From positions 1,054,001-1,118,000 of the forward strand of contig OZ244849.1 in the NCBI GenBank assembly GCA_965220875.1: a stretch of 64,000 nt of DNA. Direction: 5' to 3'. The position numbers and the translations under genes were made by a program. This document shows positions 8,676 to 18,006 of the stretch, piece after piece (position 1 is the stretch's first letter; each line of letters begins with the position of its first letter). This DNA comes from WTFY01 sp965220875 (lineage in GTDB: Bacteria; Pseudomonadota; Gammaproteobacteria; UBA4575). The notes under the pieces are model-generated. The model was not told the origin of the DNA, ran no database searches, and was given only the letters and a program-made list of their open reading frames with translations.

Positions 8676-10115
8676 ATGACGGCCAAGTGGGAAGCGGTGA
8701 TAGGGCTGGAAATTCACGTACAGCTCGCAACACGAAGCAAGATCTTTTCTGCGGCTTCCACTGCGTTCGGTGCAGAACCCAATACCCAAGCCTGTGCAGT
8801 CGACCTTGGCCTGCCAGGGGTCCTGCCCGTTCTCAACTCCGAGGCTGTCAGGATGGCCGTCATGTTCGGCCTGGCAGTCAATGCCAAGATTGCAAAACGC
8901 AGCGTTTTTGCCCGGAAAAACTACTTCTACCCTGATTTGCCCAAAGGCTATCAGATCAGCCAGTACGAATTGCCAATCGTTGAGCATGGCCAGCTAGAGG
9001 TTGTGTCAGACGAGGGGGGCCGCAAGATTGTCGGGATCACGCGTGCCCATTTGGAAGAGGATGCCGGCAAATCCCTGCACGAGGAGTTTTCGGATCAGAC
9101 AGGAATTGATTTGAACCGGGCAGGCACACCGTTGATTGAGATTGTGTCAGAGCCGGACATGCGTTCTGCAAGGGAGGCCGTATCGTACATGAAAAAAATA
9201 CACTCGATTGTCCGGCACCTTGAAATTTCAGATGGCAACATGCAGGAAGGCTCGTTTCGATGTGATGCGAACGTCTCGGTGCGTCCGGCTGGCCAGGAGG
9301 AGCTGGGCACCCGCACCGAAATCAAAAACCTGAATTCATTTCGGTTTGTGGAACGGGCGATCGAATTTGAGATCAAACGCCAGATCGGGGTACTTGAAGA
9401 CGGCCACGAAGTGGTCCAGGAAACACGGCTGTATGATGCCGGGGATGACGAAACCCGTCCTATGCGAAGCAAGGAAGAAGCTGATGACTACCGCTACTTT
9501 CCTGACCCGGATTTGTTGCCCGTGGCAATCAGGTCCGAAGTGATTGAAGATATCCGGCGACAGCTCCCGGAATTGCCGGCGGAAAAAGCCTCACGTTTCA
9601 GTCTCGAATATGGCCTGAATGAACAGGATGCGGAAATTCTCGCCATGAACAAGGAAGTAGCAGAGTATTTCGAGCAGACAGTACGCAAGACGAGTGCCGA
9701 TGCCCGGCGCGTGGCAAACTGGGTAACTGGAGAACTCAACGCAGCCCTGAGCGTGGACAACCTGGACATCACTTCAAGTCCTGTGACCAGTGACATGCTG
9801 GCAGGGCTGTTGACCCGGATTGAAGACGGCACCATTTCAGGCAAGATTGCCAAGGAAATTTTCCGATCCATGTGGGCAGGCGAGGGCGAAGCAGACTCGA
9901 TTATCGAGTCCAAGGGTCTCAGGCAGATCACGGACACGCTGGAGATTGAATTGCTGGTTGACCAGGTTTTACTCGAAAATCCGGTTCAGGTGGACCAGTT
10001 CAAATCTGGCAAGGACAAGGTATTCGGCTTCTTTGTCGGGCAAGTGATGAAACTTTCCAAGGGTAAGGCGAATCCGCAGCAGGTAAACAGCCTGCTGCGC
10101 AAAAAGCTCCAGTAG
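8676..10115 (+). CDS. gatB: Asp/Glu-tRNA amidotransferase subunit B
   Basis: Kinase/tRNA-binding subunit of GatCAB, 479 residues, standard length. Family marks include IGLEIHVQL, FYPDLPKGYQISQ, the acidic/lysine track GITRAHLEEDAGKS, DLNRAGTPLIEIVSEPD and the C-terminal YqeY-like tail ending GQVMKLSKGKANPQQVN. The presence of gatCAB beside a normal tRNA-Gln gene suggests use for Asn-tRNA and/or Gln-tRNA; the window does not show which. It converges on prmC with a 12-bp gap. Confidence 0.97.
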   Translation: MTAKWEAVIGLEIHVQLATRSKIFSAASTAFGAEPNTQACAVDLGLPGVLPVLNSEAVRMAVMFGLAVNAKIAKRSVFARKNYFYPDLPKGYQISQYELPIVEHGQLEVVSDEGGRKIVGITRAHLEEDAGKSLHEEFSDQTGIDLNRAGTPLIEIVSEPDMRSAREAVSYMKKIHSIVRHLEISDGNMQEGSFRCDANVSVRPAGQEELGTRTEIKNLNSFRFVERAIEFEIKRQIGVLEDGHEVVQETRLYDAGDDETRPMRSKEEADDYRYFPDPDLLPVAIRSEVIEDIRRQLPELPAEKASRFSLEYGLNEQDAEILAMNKEVAEYFEQTVRKTSADARRVANWVTGELNAALSVDNLDITSSPVTSDMLAGLLTRIEDGTISGKIAKEIFRSMWAGEGEADSIIESKGLRQITDTLEIELLVDQVLLENPVQVDQFKSGKDKVFGFFVGQVMKLSKGKANPQQVNSLLRKKLQ

Positions 10116-10127
10116 CCGTGCCCATCC

Positions 10128-10961
10128 CTACGGGACGCGTGCGCAGCTGACACGTTCCTGGCCGGAAAGATCCCGATAGGTGTCTATCCGGATGAAGCCT
10201 TTTTGGCTGAGCAGCCTGCGAACAAAGGCTCCCTGGTTGAAGCCGTGCTCGATGATCAGGCATCCCTGCCTGTTCAGGAATTGCCCTGCATGAGCGACTA
10301 TTTGTTCGATTTCCTCCAGTCCTGATTCACCGCTCATCAGCGCCAGACGAGGTTCATACCGGGCAACATGCCTGTCAAGATTTGGATCGTCTTCTGATAC
10401 GTAAGGAGGGTTGGATACGATTACATCGTAACGGGCTCGGTGCAGATTGGTGAACCAGTCACTGTGGATGAAAGTGATTTCTACTTCATGCCGGTCAGCG
10501 TTTTGTCTCGCGACTTTCAGCGCGGATCTGGAAAGATCGCTGGCCGTTACGCTGCAGGATTCCCGCTCCTTTGCAATCGCCACGGCGATGGCACCTGACC
10601 CGGTTCCAAGGTCCAGTATCTGCATGCATTGCCCGTCAGGAATCAGTTTCAGTGCGATCTCAACGAGCTGTTCTGTTTCGGGGCGAGGAATCAATACATG
10701 CTGGTTTACGATGAGTTCGAGTGACCAGAATTCCTTGGTTCCCGTGATGTATGCAAAGGGTTTGCCCTCAAGCCTGCTGGAGCAATGGATTTCAAATATC
10801 TCTTCTTCCCTTGCAGACAGTTCATCATCAGGATGGGCAACCAGCTTGGCTTGCTCGATACGGCATGCGTGACAGATGAGAAGCCGTGCCTCCAGTTTAG
10901 GGTTGTCACAGACCTTGCCAAGCTTTGCTGCTGCACGATCGATTGCCTGTTGGAAGGTCAT
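10128..10961 (-). CDS. prmC: Peptide chain release factor N5-glutamine methyltransferase
   Basis: SAM-dependent methyltransferase (HemK) that methylates the glutamine of the GGQ motif in release factors. In 277 residues it has the SAM motif ILDLGTGSGAIAVAIA and the catalytic NPPY within VIVSNPPYVSED. It lies 14 bp behind prfA, whose product is its substrate, in the order hemA-prfA-prmC usual for Gammaproteobacteria. Confidence 0.96.
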   Translation of the reverse strand: MTFQQAIDRAAAKLGKVCDNPKLEARLLICHACRIEQAKLVAHPDDELSAREEEIFEIHCSSRLEGKPFAYITGTKEFWSLELIVNQHVLIPRPETEQLVEIALKLIPDGQCMQILDLGTGSGAIAVAIAKERESCSVTASDLSRSALKVARQNADRHEVEITFIHSDWFTNLHRARYDVIVSNPPYVSEDDPNLDRHVARYEPRLALMSGESGLEEIEQIVAHAGQFLNRQGCLIIEHGFNQGAFVRRLLSQKGFIRIDTYRDLSGQERVSCARVP

Positions 10962-10975
10962 ATCGCGTGATGTCG

Positions 10976-12061
10976 TTACTGTTCATTCATGGAGGCCAGC
11001 AGGTCGGCCTGATGTTCATTGCGCAGGGGCTGAATTAACTGGTCAAGATTACCCTGCATCATCTCGTCCAGCTTGTACAGGGTCAGGTTGATCCGGTGGT
11101 CAGTGATGCGTCCTTGAGGAAAATTGTAGGTGCGGATGCGTTCAGAGCGGTCTCCGCTTCCCACCAGGTTGCGGCGTGTTTCAGCCTGCCTGTCAGACTG
11201 TTTCTTGCGCTCATGGTCAAGCAGGCGTGCGCTTAACAAGGACATGGCACGAGCACGATTCTTGTGCTGGGAACGTTCATCCTGGCATTCCACGACTACT
11301 CCGGTGGGGAAATGCGTGATTCGAATGGCAGAGTCTGTCTTGTTGACATGTTGCCCGCCTGCCCCGGAAGCACGGAAAATGTCGATCCTCAGGTCCGCCG
11401 GGTCGATATGCACATCATCTATCTCGCTCACCTCGGGCATTACGGCGATCGTGGCTGCCGAAGTGTGTACCCGGCCCTGCGACTCGGTGACCGGCACTCG
11501 CTGTACCCTGTGCGCACCGGATTCAAACTTCAGGTTTGAATAAACGCCTGTGCCGGAAATCTTGGCAATGATTTCCTTGTAGCCCCCGTGTTCACCCTCG
11601 CTTTTGTGAATTACCTCCAGTTTCCATTTCCTGCTTTCCGCATAACGTGAATACATGCGGAACAGGTCGCCGGCGAAGATTGCCGCCTCATCTCCTCCAG
11701 TGCCTGCACGGATTTCCAGGTAGACATTGTTCTGGTCATGCGGATCCTTGGGCAACAGCAGCGTTTGCAGTTCCACTTCAAGCCTTTCGATATCCTGTTC
11801 TGCAGTCTCGATTTCTTCCATGGCCATCAATTTCAGACTCTCATCCTTGTCGTTCAAAAGCTCCCTGGTGGAAGAAAGGTCTTCGGCCGTACGCTGGTAC
11901 TCATTGAATTTTTTCACAATGGGCCCAAGCTGGGCATACTCTTTGGACAATGAGGTATACCTGTCCTGGTTGCCTGCCACTTCCATATCCGCAAGCTCCA
12001 TGGAAATTTCTTCATGACGCCCTCTTATGGCTTCAAGCTTTTGTATGATTGAATCTTTCAT
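10976..12061 (-). CDS. prfA: Peptide chain release factor 1
   Basis: Terminates translation at UAA and UAG. The GGQ catalytic loop is in SGAGGQHVNKTDSAIRI near residue 230, and the domain II codon-recognition segment and the family KRSERIRTYN-type motif (here DRSERIRTYNFPQGR) are present. At 361 residues it is full length. It follows hemA by 53 bp. Confidence 0.97.
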   Translation of the reverse strand: MKDSIIQKLEAIRGRHEEISMELADMEVAGNQDRYTSLSKEYAQLGPIVKKFNEYQRTAEDLSSTRELLNDKDESLKLMAMEEIETAEQDIERLEVELQTLLLPKDPHDQNNVYLEIRAGTGGDEAAIFAGDLFRMYSRYAESRKWKLEVIHKSEGEHGGYKEIIAKISGTGVYSNLKFESGAHRVQRVPVTESQGRVHTSAATIAVMPEVSEIDDVHIDPADLRIDIFRASGAGGQHVNKTDSAIRITHFPTGVVVECQDERSQHKNRARAMSLLSARLLDHERKKQSDRQAETRRNLVGSGDRSERIRTYNFPQGRITDHRINLTLYKLDEMMQGNLDQLIQPLRNEHQADLLASMNEQ

Positions 12062-12114
12062 GATCAGGGCAGGTTACCATGTAGTTCTTTGAATCCGGCC
12101 GCAGGTGCTACCGG

Positions 12115-13392
12115 TCAGAATGCATCTGAATCCACGGATTCGATATTGAACAGTATGCGTGCGGCCTCAATCAGTTCGTTCTTTCCCTGCTTGGCTGCCT
12201 GATTCAGGGCTTCAGTCGGGTCGTGCGTGAACTTGTTGGTCAGGGTGTACGCCAGGTATTGCAGGACTTCATCGACTGACTTGCCCTGTTCGAGCATCTT
12301 CTTCGCTTTTTCCAGCATGTCGTCTCGCTGCCGTTCAACCCGGCCGCGAAAAGCACGCACTGTATCTACAGCGCCTTGTCCGCGTTGCCAGAGGGAAAAT
12401 TTCTCCACCTCTCCTGCAATCATTACCTCGGCTTCCCTGACGGCATTTTTGCGTGATTGCAGGTTGTGCTCAATGACGTCATGAAGGTCATCTATGGTAT
12501 ACAGGTAAACATCTGAAAGCTTGGCCACTTCCGGTTCGATGTCTCGAGGCACGGCAAGGTCGATCATGAAAATGGGCTTGTGCTTGCGGGATTTGAGGGC
12601 ACGTTCCACGAGCCCCTTTCCGAGTATGGGCAGCGAACTTGCCGTGGCGGTGATGACTATTTCCGATTCGGGCAGTACTTCTTCCACATAACCCAGGCCT
12701 ATTCCGCGGCCTTCTACCCTGTCAGCGATGTCCTGGGCACGTTCTATGCTCCGGTTTGCCACGATGATTCTGCGAATTTCCGCTGCTTTCAGGTATTCGG
12801 CTGCAAGTTCAATGGTTTCACCCGCGCCGATGAGCAGAGCGGAATGATGTCCCAGTTCCCCAAATATTTTTTTTGAAAGCGAGACAGCAGCCGATGCCAC
12901 CGACACCGGGTTTGCCCCGATTTCTGTATTAGTGCGCACCTTCTTTGCGACGCTGAAGGCATGCTGGAAAAGCTGGTTCAGATTCCTTCCCAGTGTCCCT
13001 GCACTGGAAGCGCTCTGGTACGCTGATTTCAGCTGTCCCAGGATCTGCGGTTCTCCGAGCACCATGGAGTCCAGTCCGCATGCCACTCGGAAGATGTGAC
13101 GTACCGTAGACCGGTCAAGGTAATCATACAAATACGCAGCGGTATGTTCGGAATTCAGGCCATGAAAGGTGTTCAGCCAGTTCAGGATACCTCTTCTGCC
13201 TTCCAGTTCATGTGTGACATTGCAGTACAGTTCGGTTCTGTTACAGGTCGAGATTATCAGGGCTTCATCCACCTGGGGCACCTCAATCAGGTTTTGCAGA
13301 GCCGTTTTCAGGTTCTGGTCACTGATTGCCACGAGTTCTCGCACCTGTACAGGTGCGGTGGTGTGGTTAATGCCGAGTGTGAGTAAATGCAT
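12115..13392 (-). CDS. hemA: Glutamyl-tRNA reductase
   Basis: First committed enzyme of C5-pathway tetrapyrrole synthesis: reduces Glu-tRNA to glutamate-1-semialdehyde with NADPH. Catalytic Cys50 is in ISTCNRTELY; the NADPH-binding domain has LIGAGETIELAAEYL; the C-terminal dimerisation domain is complete (425 residues). It is divergent from the TPR lipoprotein gene and heads hemA-prfA-prmC. Confidence 0.96.
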   Translation of the reverse strand: MHLLTLGINHTTAPVQVRELVAISDQNLKTALQNLIEVPQVDEALIISTCNRTELYCNVTHELEGRRGILNWLNTFHGLNSEHTAAYLYDYLDRSTVRHIFRVACGLDSMVLGEPQILGQLKSAYQSASSAGTLGRNLNQLFQHAFSVAKKVRTNTEIGANPVSVASAAVSLSKKIFGELGHHSALLIGAGETIELAAEYLKAAEIRRIIVANRSIERAQDIADRVEGRGIGLGYVEEVLPESEIVITATASSLPILGKGLVERALKSRKHKPIFMIDLAVPRDIEPEVAKLSDVYLYTIDDLHDVIEHNLQSRKNAVREAEVMIAGEVEKFSLWQRGQGAVDTVRAFRGRVERQRDDMLEKAKKMLEQGKSVDEVLQYLAYTLTNKFTHDPTEALNQAAKQGKNELIEAARILFNIESVDSDAF

Positions 13393-13561
13393 GAAAACAG
13401 GCAGTATACGTGGCAGATACGCAGCGGTCAGGTCGTCTTGTATCGGGCATGGCCCGATGGCCCCTGGTAACTGTAAATTCTGTCATATGCGTGTGTATTG
13501 CCCAGTTATCTGGAGTAATATTACGTATAGTCTAATTGAGCTAGTAACTCAACACAGCAAG

Positions 13562-15319
13562 TTGAAGGTCGATTCCACAAAACAACGGGCCTTGTTCCTG
13601 CCCGTGATGCTTGTGACAGGTATGGTCCTGTCCGGCTGCACTTCCCTGCAAACTGGCGACAGCAAAGAGGATACCCTGGCAGACCCGGATCGGGCACTGA
13701 AAATCAGCGAGACCCCGGACTCCGAGTACCGTGACCGCTCTGACCTGGTTTACGAAGTTCTGCTGGGCGAGCTCTCAGGGCAGTTCAGCGATATCGATCA
13801 GGCCCTGGAGCATTATGTCCGTGCTGCACACCTGAGTGATGACCCGGCCATTGCCGAGCGAGCCACACGCATTGCCATGGTGGCCAAGAACTGGGAGTCC
13901 GGGCTTGAAGCAGCCTACCGCTGGTCAGAGCTGGCCGGAGACAACCTGAAGATCAGTCAAATCCTAGGTGTGCTGGAGCTGCGCAGTGGCAATCTTGACA
14001 GGGCAGCGGTGAACTTTGAACAAATCATGGCGTTTGCGCAGGACTCCCCGGCCAAGGGCTATAGCATCATAGGTGCCGTGCTGGCCCGTGAGCCCGACAC
14101 GGCTCAGGCAGTGTTATTGCTTGAGAGGCTGGTGGAGAAATTTCCTGAAAATCCTTACGGACACCTCACTTTAGCCAGTATTGCATTCCAGGCCGGGGAT
14201 TATGTGCGCACAGTCCATGAAAGCCAGCTTGCGCTGAAGCTGAAGCCTGATCTGCTGGAAGCGGACGTCATGCATGCTCAAGCACTGATGGAACTTGAGG
14301 AAACAGACAAGGCCCTTCGGGAGATGAAGCGCATAGTCGAGCATACGCCTGACAATCGCGAGATTCGCTTGTCCTATGCGCGAATGCTGCTTGCGGCACA
14401 GAAATTTGAACAGGCCGTGGCCGAGTTCAAGTTGCTGCATGCGGAGAACCCCAATGACAGTGAACTCATCCATACCCTGGGACTTCTGCAGTTCCAGCTC
14501 GGACGGTATGATGCTGCTCGGGCAAGCTTCAGTCGCTTGGTGGAGCGCAATCAGCGCAAGGACGAGGGGCATTACTACCTGGGGCGCATAGCTGAGGCGC
14601 AGCAGGACTTGACAGCTGCGATTGCCGAGTACGAAAAAATAGAAAAAAGGCAATATTTCCTTGATGCCAAAAGCCGTATAGCGTTCCTGTATGCTGAATA
14701 CGACAGCCTGGATAAGGCACAGCAGTACCTGGAAGAGGTTCGCCACGGGCTGGATGATTCCGAGGATATTGTAGAGGTGTATCTCATTGAGGGGCAGCTG
14801 TTGTACAGTGAGAAGCTCTATGTTGCCGCCATGGATATTTACAGCAAGGGTCTGCAGGAATTTCCGGGGCACAGTGACCTGCTGTACGCCCGGGCATTGA
14901 TGGCGGAAGAAATCGACCGCATAGACTTGCTGGAGTCAGACCTGAAGGCCATCTTGTCGCAGGAGCCTGACAATGCCATGGCCCTGAATGCCTTGGGCTA
15001 TACCCTTGCAGATCGTAATTTCAGGATAGATGAAGCCCTGGAGTACATCCAGCGCGCCCTTGAAATTCGACCGGATGACCCCGCGATCATCGACAGCATG
15101 GGCTGGGTGCAGTTCAGACTGGGCAATTATGAGCAGGCAGAAATGTATCTGCGCAAGGCGTATCGGCTGCTTGAGGATGCTGAGATCGGCGGACACCTGG
15201 TGGAGCTGTTCTGGGCCCAGGGGGATTACCAGGAGGCACGGGACATGATGCAGAAAGTACTCAAGCAGTTTCCGGACGAGGAGTATCTGCTGGAATTGAA
15301 ATCGAAGCTTGAGCTGTAG
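13562..15319 (+). CDS. Tetratricopeptide-repeat lipoprotein upstream of lolB
   Basis: A protein of about 585 residues built largely of TPR units, for example LIHTLGLLQFQLGRYDAA, AIAEYEKIEKRQYFLDAKS, and a terminal run ALNALGYTLADRNFRIDEAL, MGWVQFRLGNYEQAEMYL. The N-terminus after the proposed TTG has basic residues, a hydrophobic stretch LFLPVMLVTGMVLSGC and a lipobox LSGC, so it is probably an outer-membrane lipoprotein. No ATG gives a proper n-region, since ATG 13607 would start inside the hydrophobic core; the TTG is therefore tentative. This gene is commonly found between hemA and lolB in this class, with no firmly assigned role. Confidence 0.82.
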   Translation: MKVDSTKQRALFLPVMLVTGMVLSGCTSLQTGDSKEDTLADPDRALKISETPDSEYRDRSDLVYEVLLGELSGQFSDIDQALEHYVRAAHLSDDPAIAERATRIAMVAKNWESGLEAAYRWSELAGDNLKISQILGVLELRSGNLDRAAVNFEQIMAFAQDSPAKGYSIIGAVLAREPDTAQAVLLLERLVEKFPENPYGHLTLASIAFQAGDYVRTVHESQLALKLKPDLLEADVMHAQALMELEETDKALREMKRIVEHTPDNREIRLSYARMLLAAQKFEQAVAEFKLLHAENPNDSELIHTLGLLQFQLGRYDAARASFSRLVERNQRKDEGHYYLGRIAEAQQDLTAAIAEYEKIEKRQYFLDAKSRIAFLYAEYDSLDKAQQYLEEVRHGLDDSEDIVEVYLIEGQLLYSEKLYVAAMDIYSKGLQEFPGHSDLLYARALMAEEIDRIDLLESDLKAILSQEPDNAMALNALGYTLADRNFRIDEALEYIQRALEIRPDDPAIIDSMGWVQFRLGNYEQAEMYLRKAYRLLEDAEIGGHLVELFWAQGDYQEARDMMQKVLKQFPDEEYLLELKSKLEL

Positions 15320-15320
15320 G

Positions 15321-15953
15321 ATGCGGTGCTGGATGTGGCGGGCTGGAATTGCCTGTGCTGTGCTGTTTGTACAGGCCAGTTGTGCCGTGGTTCACGAGCA
15401 TGCTTCGCCCGTCGAGATGACAACAACTAGGTTGGCTGCATGGGAAATCCACCATGCACAACTGGGCAAGCTGTCGAACTGGAAGCTGAAGGGTCGCATC
15501 GCCGGAAAATCCGATAGCGGGGGATTTCGTGCGGGAGTACGCTGGCACCAGCAGCAGGAGGAATTCAATATCGATTTGCTGGGTCCATTGGGCAGAAAAG
15601 TCGCAGTGATCTCCGTTCAGGATGGTCAAGTTCAGCTGAATACGTCCAAAGGAGAGCATTATGCCGCACGGGACCCTGAGATACTGATGCAGGACCTGCT
15701 CGGGTTTGCGCTGCCTGTCAACGGCCTGCACTACTGGGTGCGGGGTGTGCCGGACCCGGGGCAGGTCTACTCGATCCTGGAACTGGATGAGCAGGGCCGC
15801 CTGAGGCGTCTCAGGCAGTCCGGGTGGGACATAGGCTATGACCGTTATCATGAAGGCAAGCCGGCGCTGCCCGCATTCATCAGGATTACCAGTCCTGCGT
15901 TGAGTGCTAAAATCATTATTGACAAATGGCTCCGAAACGCTGCCGCACTGTGA
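15321..15953 (+). CDS. lolB: Outer-membrane lipoprotein receptor LolB
   Basis: Accepts lipoproteins from LolA and inserts them into the outer membrane. The 210-residue frame has the LolB pattern: LSNWKLKGRIAGKSDSGGFRAGVRWHQQQ split over two strands, then FNIDLLGPLGRKV, the loop around LLGFALPVNGLHYWVRG and the closing PAFIRITS. The leader has a hydrophobic core, but the residues before Cys (QASC) are a poor lipobox. ATG 15321 lies one base after the stop of the TPR gene; ATG 15333 is an alternative. Confidence 0.88.
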   Translation: MRCWMWRAGIACAVLFVQASCAVVHEHASPVEMTTTRLAAWEIHHAQLGKLSNWKLKGRIAGKSDSGGFRAGVRWHQQQEEFNIDLLGPLGRKVAVISVQDGQVQLNTSKGEHYAARDPEILMQDLLGFALPVNGLHYWVRGVPDPGQVYSILELDEQGRLRRLRQSGWDIGYDRYHEGKPALPAFIRITSPALSAKIIIDKWLRNAAAL

Positions 15954-15983
15954 TGGCCTGAACCAGGCCTGACGGGAAATCGT

Positions 15984-16850
15984 ATGATGAATGCCGGTCG
16001 TCAACCAGTAGGGATTCCCCAGACCTGGCCCGCTCCTGCGAAGCTGAATCTCTTTTTGCATATAACCGGGCGCCGCAACGATGGATACCATTTGCTTCAG
16101 ACTGCAATCCAGTTTGTCGATATTTGTGATCTGTTGAACTTTCGCCTGCGCGATGACGGTGTAATTCGGTGCGTCAATTCCGATCGCAGTATTCCCAGTG
16201 ATAGCGATCTGGCTGTACGGGCTGCACGACTCCTGCAAGACGCGTGCTCCGTGGAGCATGGTGCAGATATTCACCTGGACAAGGTCATTCCGAAAGGGTC
16301 GGGTCTGGGAGGGGGCAGTTCGGACGCTGCCACGGTGTTGCTTGCCCTCAACCAGTTGTGGAGCTGCGGTCTGGACAGAAGCAGACTTGAGAAGCTGGGT
16401 TCGCAACTCGGTGCTGATGTGCCGGTTTTTATCCGGGGTAAGGCAAGCTGGGTGGAAGGGGTTGGCGAGCCGCTGCACGCGGTGAATTTTCCTGAAGCCT
16501 GGTATGTGGTTGTATATCCGGGTGTGCATCTTGACACCCGGCAGATGTTTGCGGACCCAAGCCTGCAGCGGGATTGCGCACCTGTCCTGTCCCGCGGTTT
16601 CCCGTTGCGAGAGGCAGGGAATGTCTTCGAGCCAATTGCCCGACGGCACGCACAGGTCGAACGTGCCTGGCAGTGGTTGAGCCAGCATCTGCAGGTACGG
16701 CTCACGGGTTCGGGTAGCTGCCTGTTTGCATGCGGCCAGTCCCGGAGCCAAGTCGAGGAAATTGCCGCAGACTGCCCGTCAGATTTCACGGTTTTTGTGG
16801 CGAAAGGCATGAATCACTCTCCAGCATGTTCGATAAGTCAGTATAATTAG
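15984..16850 (+). CDS. ispE: 4-diphosphocytidyl-2-C-methyl-D-erythritol kinase
   Basis: GHMP kinase of the MEP isoprenoid pathway. Visible motifs: PAPAKLNLFLHITGRR at the N-terminus, the ATP-binding PKGSGLGGGSSDAAT near residue 100, and the C-terminal LTGSGSCLFA. Length 288 is standard. Its stop codon is part of a TATAAT that may serve the downstream tRNA-Gln. Confidence 0.95.
   Translation: MMNAGRQPVGIPQTWPAPAKLNLFLHITGRRNDGYHLLQTAIQFVDICDLLNFRLRDDGVIRCVNSDRSIPSDSDLAVRAARLLQDACSVEHGADIHLDKVIPKGSGLGGGSSDAATVLLALNQLWSCGLDRSRLEKLGSQLGADVPVFIRGKASWVEGVGEPLHAVNFPEAWYVVVYPGVHLDTRQMFADPSLQRDCAPVLSRGFPLREAGNVFEPIARRHAQVERAWQWLSQHLQVRLTGSGSCLFACGQSRSQVEEIAADCPSDFTVFVAKGMNHSPACSISQYN
16842..16847 (+). 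promoter_or_regulatory. Possible -10 box for tRNA-Gln/prs
   Basis: A perfect TATAAT overlaps the end of ispE and lies 23 bases before the tRNA. No good -35 is visible at 16-18 bases, so this is suggestive only. Confidence 0.35.
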
Positions 16851-16869
16851 GTATAGTTCGCAACGAGTT

Positions 16870-16944
16870 TGGGCCGTCGCCAAGCGGTAAGGCACCGGGT
16901 TTTGATCCCGGCATTCGCAGGTTCGAATCCTGCCGGCCCAGCCA
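16870..16944 (+). tRNA. tRNA-Gln (TTG)
   Basis: A 75-base cloverleaf: acceptor TGGGCCG pairs with CGGCCCA, the anticodon stem CCGGG/CCCGG closes loop TTTTGAT with anticodon TTG at 16902-16904, the T arm contains GTTCGAATCC, and CCA is encoded. The place between ispE and prs is conserved in many Gammaproteobacteria. Confidence 0.97.
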
Positions 16945-16981
16945 ATCTTTGTTTCTTTGGCGCATAAGGCATCGTATCAAC

Positions 16982-17956
16982 ATGATTCGCGAAAGAGTTT
17001 TGCCGGTAGACAGCAACCTGATGGTATTTTCCGGCAATGCGCATCCTAAGCTTGCCCAGGACATGGCTGACTATCTGAATGTTTCTTTGGGCAAGGCCTT
17101 GATCAGCCGGTTCAGCGACGGCGAGGTTCAGGTTGAAATTCAGGAAAATGTACGTGGAAAGGATGTTTTTGTCGTGCAACCGACGAGCTTGCCGACGAAT
17201 GACCACATCATGGAGTTGCTGATCATCGTGGATGCCTTGAGGCGTTCATCGGCTGAACGCATAACCACAGTGATTCCATATTTCGGTTATTCTCGCCAGG
17301 ACAGGCGCGTACGTTCGATACGGGTTCCCATCTCTGCCAAGGTGATTGCCAACCTGCTATCAAGTGTAGGTACCAACCGGGTTCTCACGGTTGATCTGCA
17401 TGCGGATCAAATCCAGGGGTTTTTCGACATACCAGTGGACAATATCTATGCCTCGCCTGTGATGCTCGGGGACATTTACAAGCGCAAGCACTCCAATCTG
17501 ATTGTGGTATCACCCGATGTTGGTGGCGTGGTACGCGCCAGGGCTCTGGCAAAAAGGCTGGATGATGCAGACCTGGCCATCATTGACAAACGCCGGCCTA
17601 AGGCCAACCAGGCTAAGGTGATGCACATTATCGGTGATGTGGAAGGCAAGGATTGCTTCATCATCGATGATCTGGTTGACACTGCAGGTACACTGTGCCA
17701 GGCAGCGAGCGCCTTAAAAGAGCACGGGGCCAATACAGTCCAAGCGTATGCCACTCATCCTGTGCTTTCGGGAAAAGCGGTAGAAAACATCGAAAATTCT
17801 GAACTTGATGAATTGGTTGTCACTGATACAATTGCGCTACGTGAAGATGCCAGGGCGTGCGGTAAAATACGCCAGCTGGAAGTCTCGGCACTGATTGCCG
17901 AGTCCATGCGACGCATTAACCAGGAAGAATCGGTCAGCACCCTTTACATGGACTGA
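16982..17956 (+). CDS. prs: Ribose-phosphate pyrophosphokinase
   Basis: Makes PRPP from ribose-5-phosphate and ATP for nucleotide, histidine, tryptophan and NAD synthesis. Class I PRPP synthetase marks are VFSGNAHPKLAQDMA, SRFSDGEVQVEIQENVRG, PYFGYSRQDRR and the PRPP-binding loop DCFIIDDLVDTAGTL. The open frame reaches back to 16949, but ATG 16982 leaves a 324-residue protein with a short N-terminal extension compared with E. coli. Confidence 0.95.
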   Translation: MIRERVLPVDSNLMVFSGNAHPKLAQDMADYLNVSLGKALISRFSDGEVQVEIQENVRGKDVFVVQPTSLPTNDHIMELLIIVDALRRSSAERITTVIPYFGYSRQDRRVRSIRVPISAKVIANLLSSVGTNRVLTVDLHADQIQGFFDIPVDNIYASPVMLGDIYKRKHSNLIVVSPDVGGVVRARALAKRLDDADLAIIDKRRPKANQAKVMHIIGDVEGKDCFIIDDLVDTAGTLCQAASALKEHGANTVQAYATHPVLSGKAVENIENSELDELVVTDTIALREDARACGKIRQLEVSALIAESMRRINQEESVSTLYMD

Positions 17957-18006
17957 GTTGTTTCGGGCTCATGGTGAGCAAGGCAGCGAGAAGTTGGAGA
18001 GAATGA

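Noticed and set aside
15261..16751. A 496-codon minus-strand open frame
   Set aside because: Antisense to lolB and ispE; no start context or recognisable motif.
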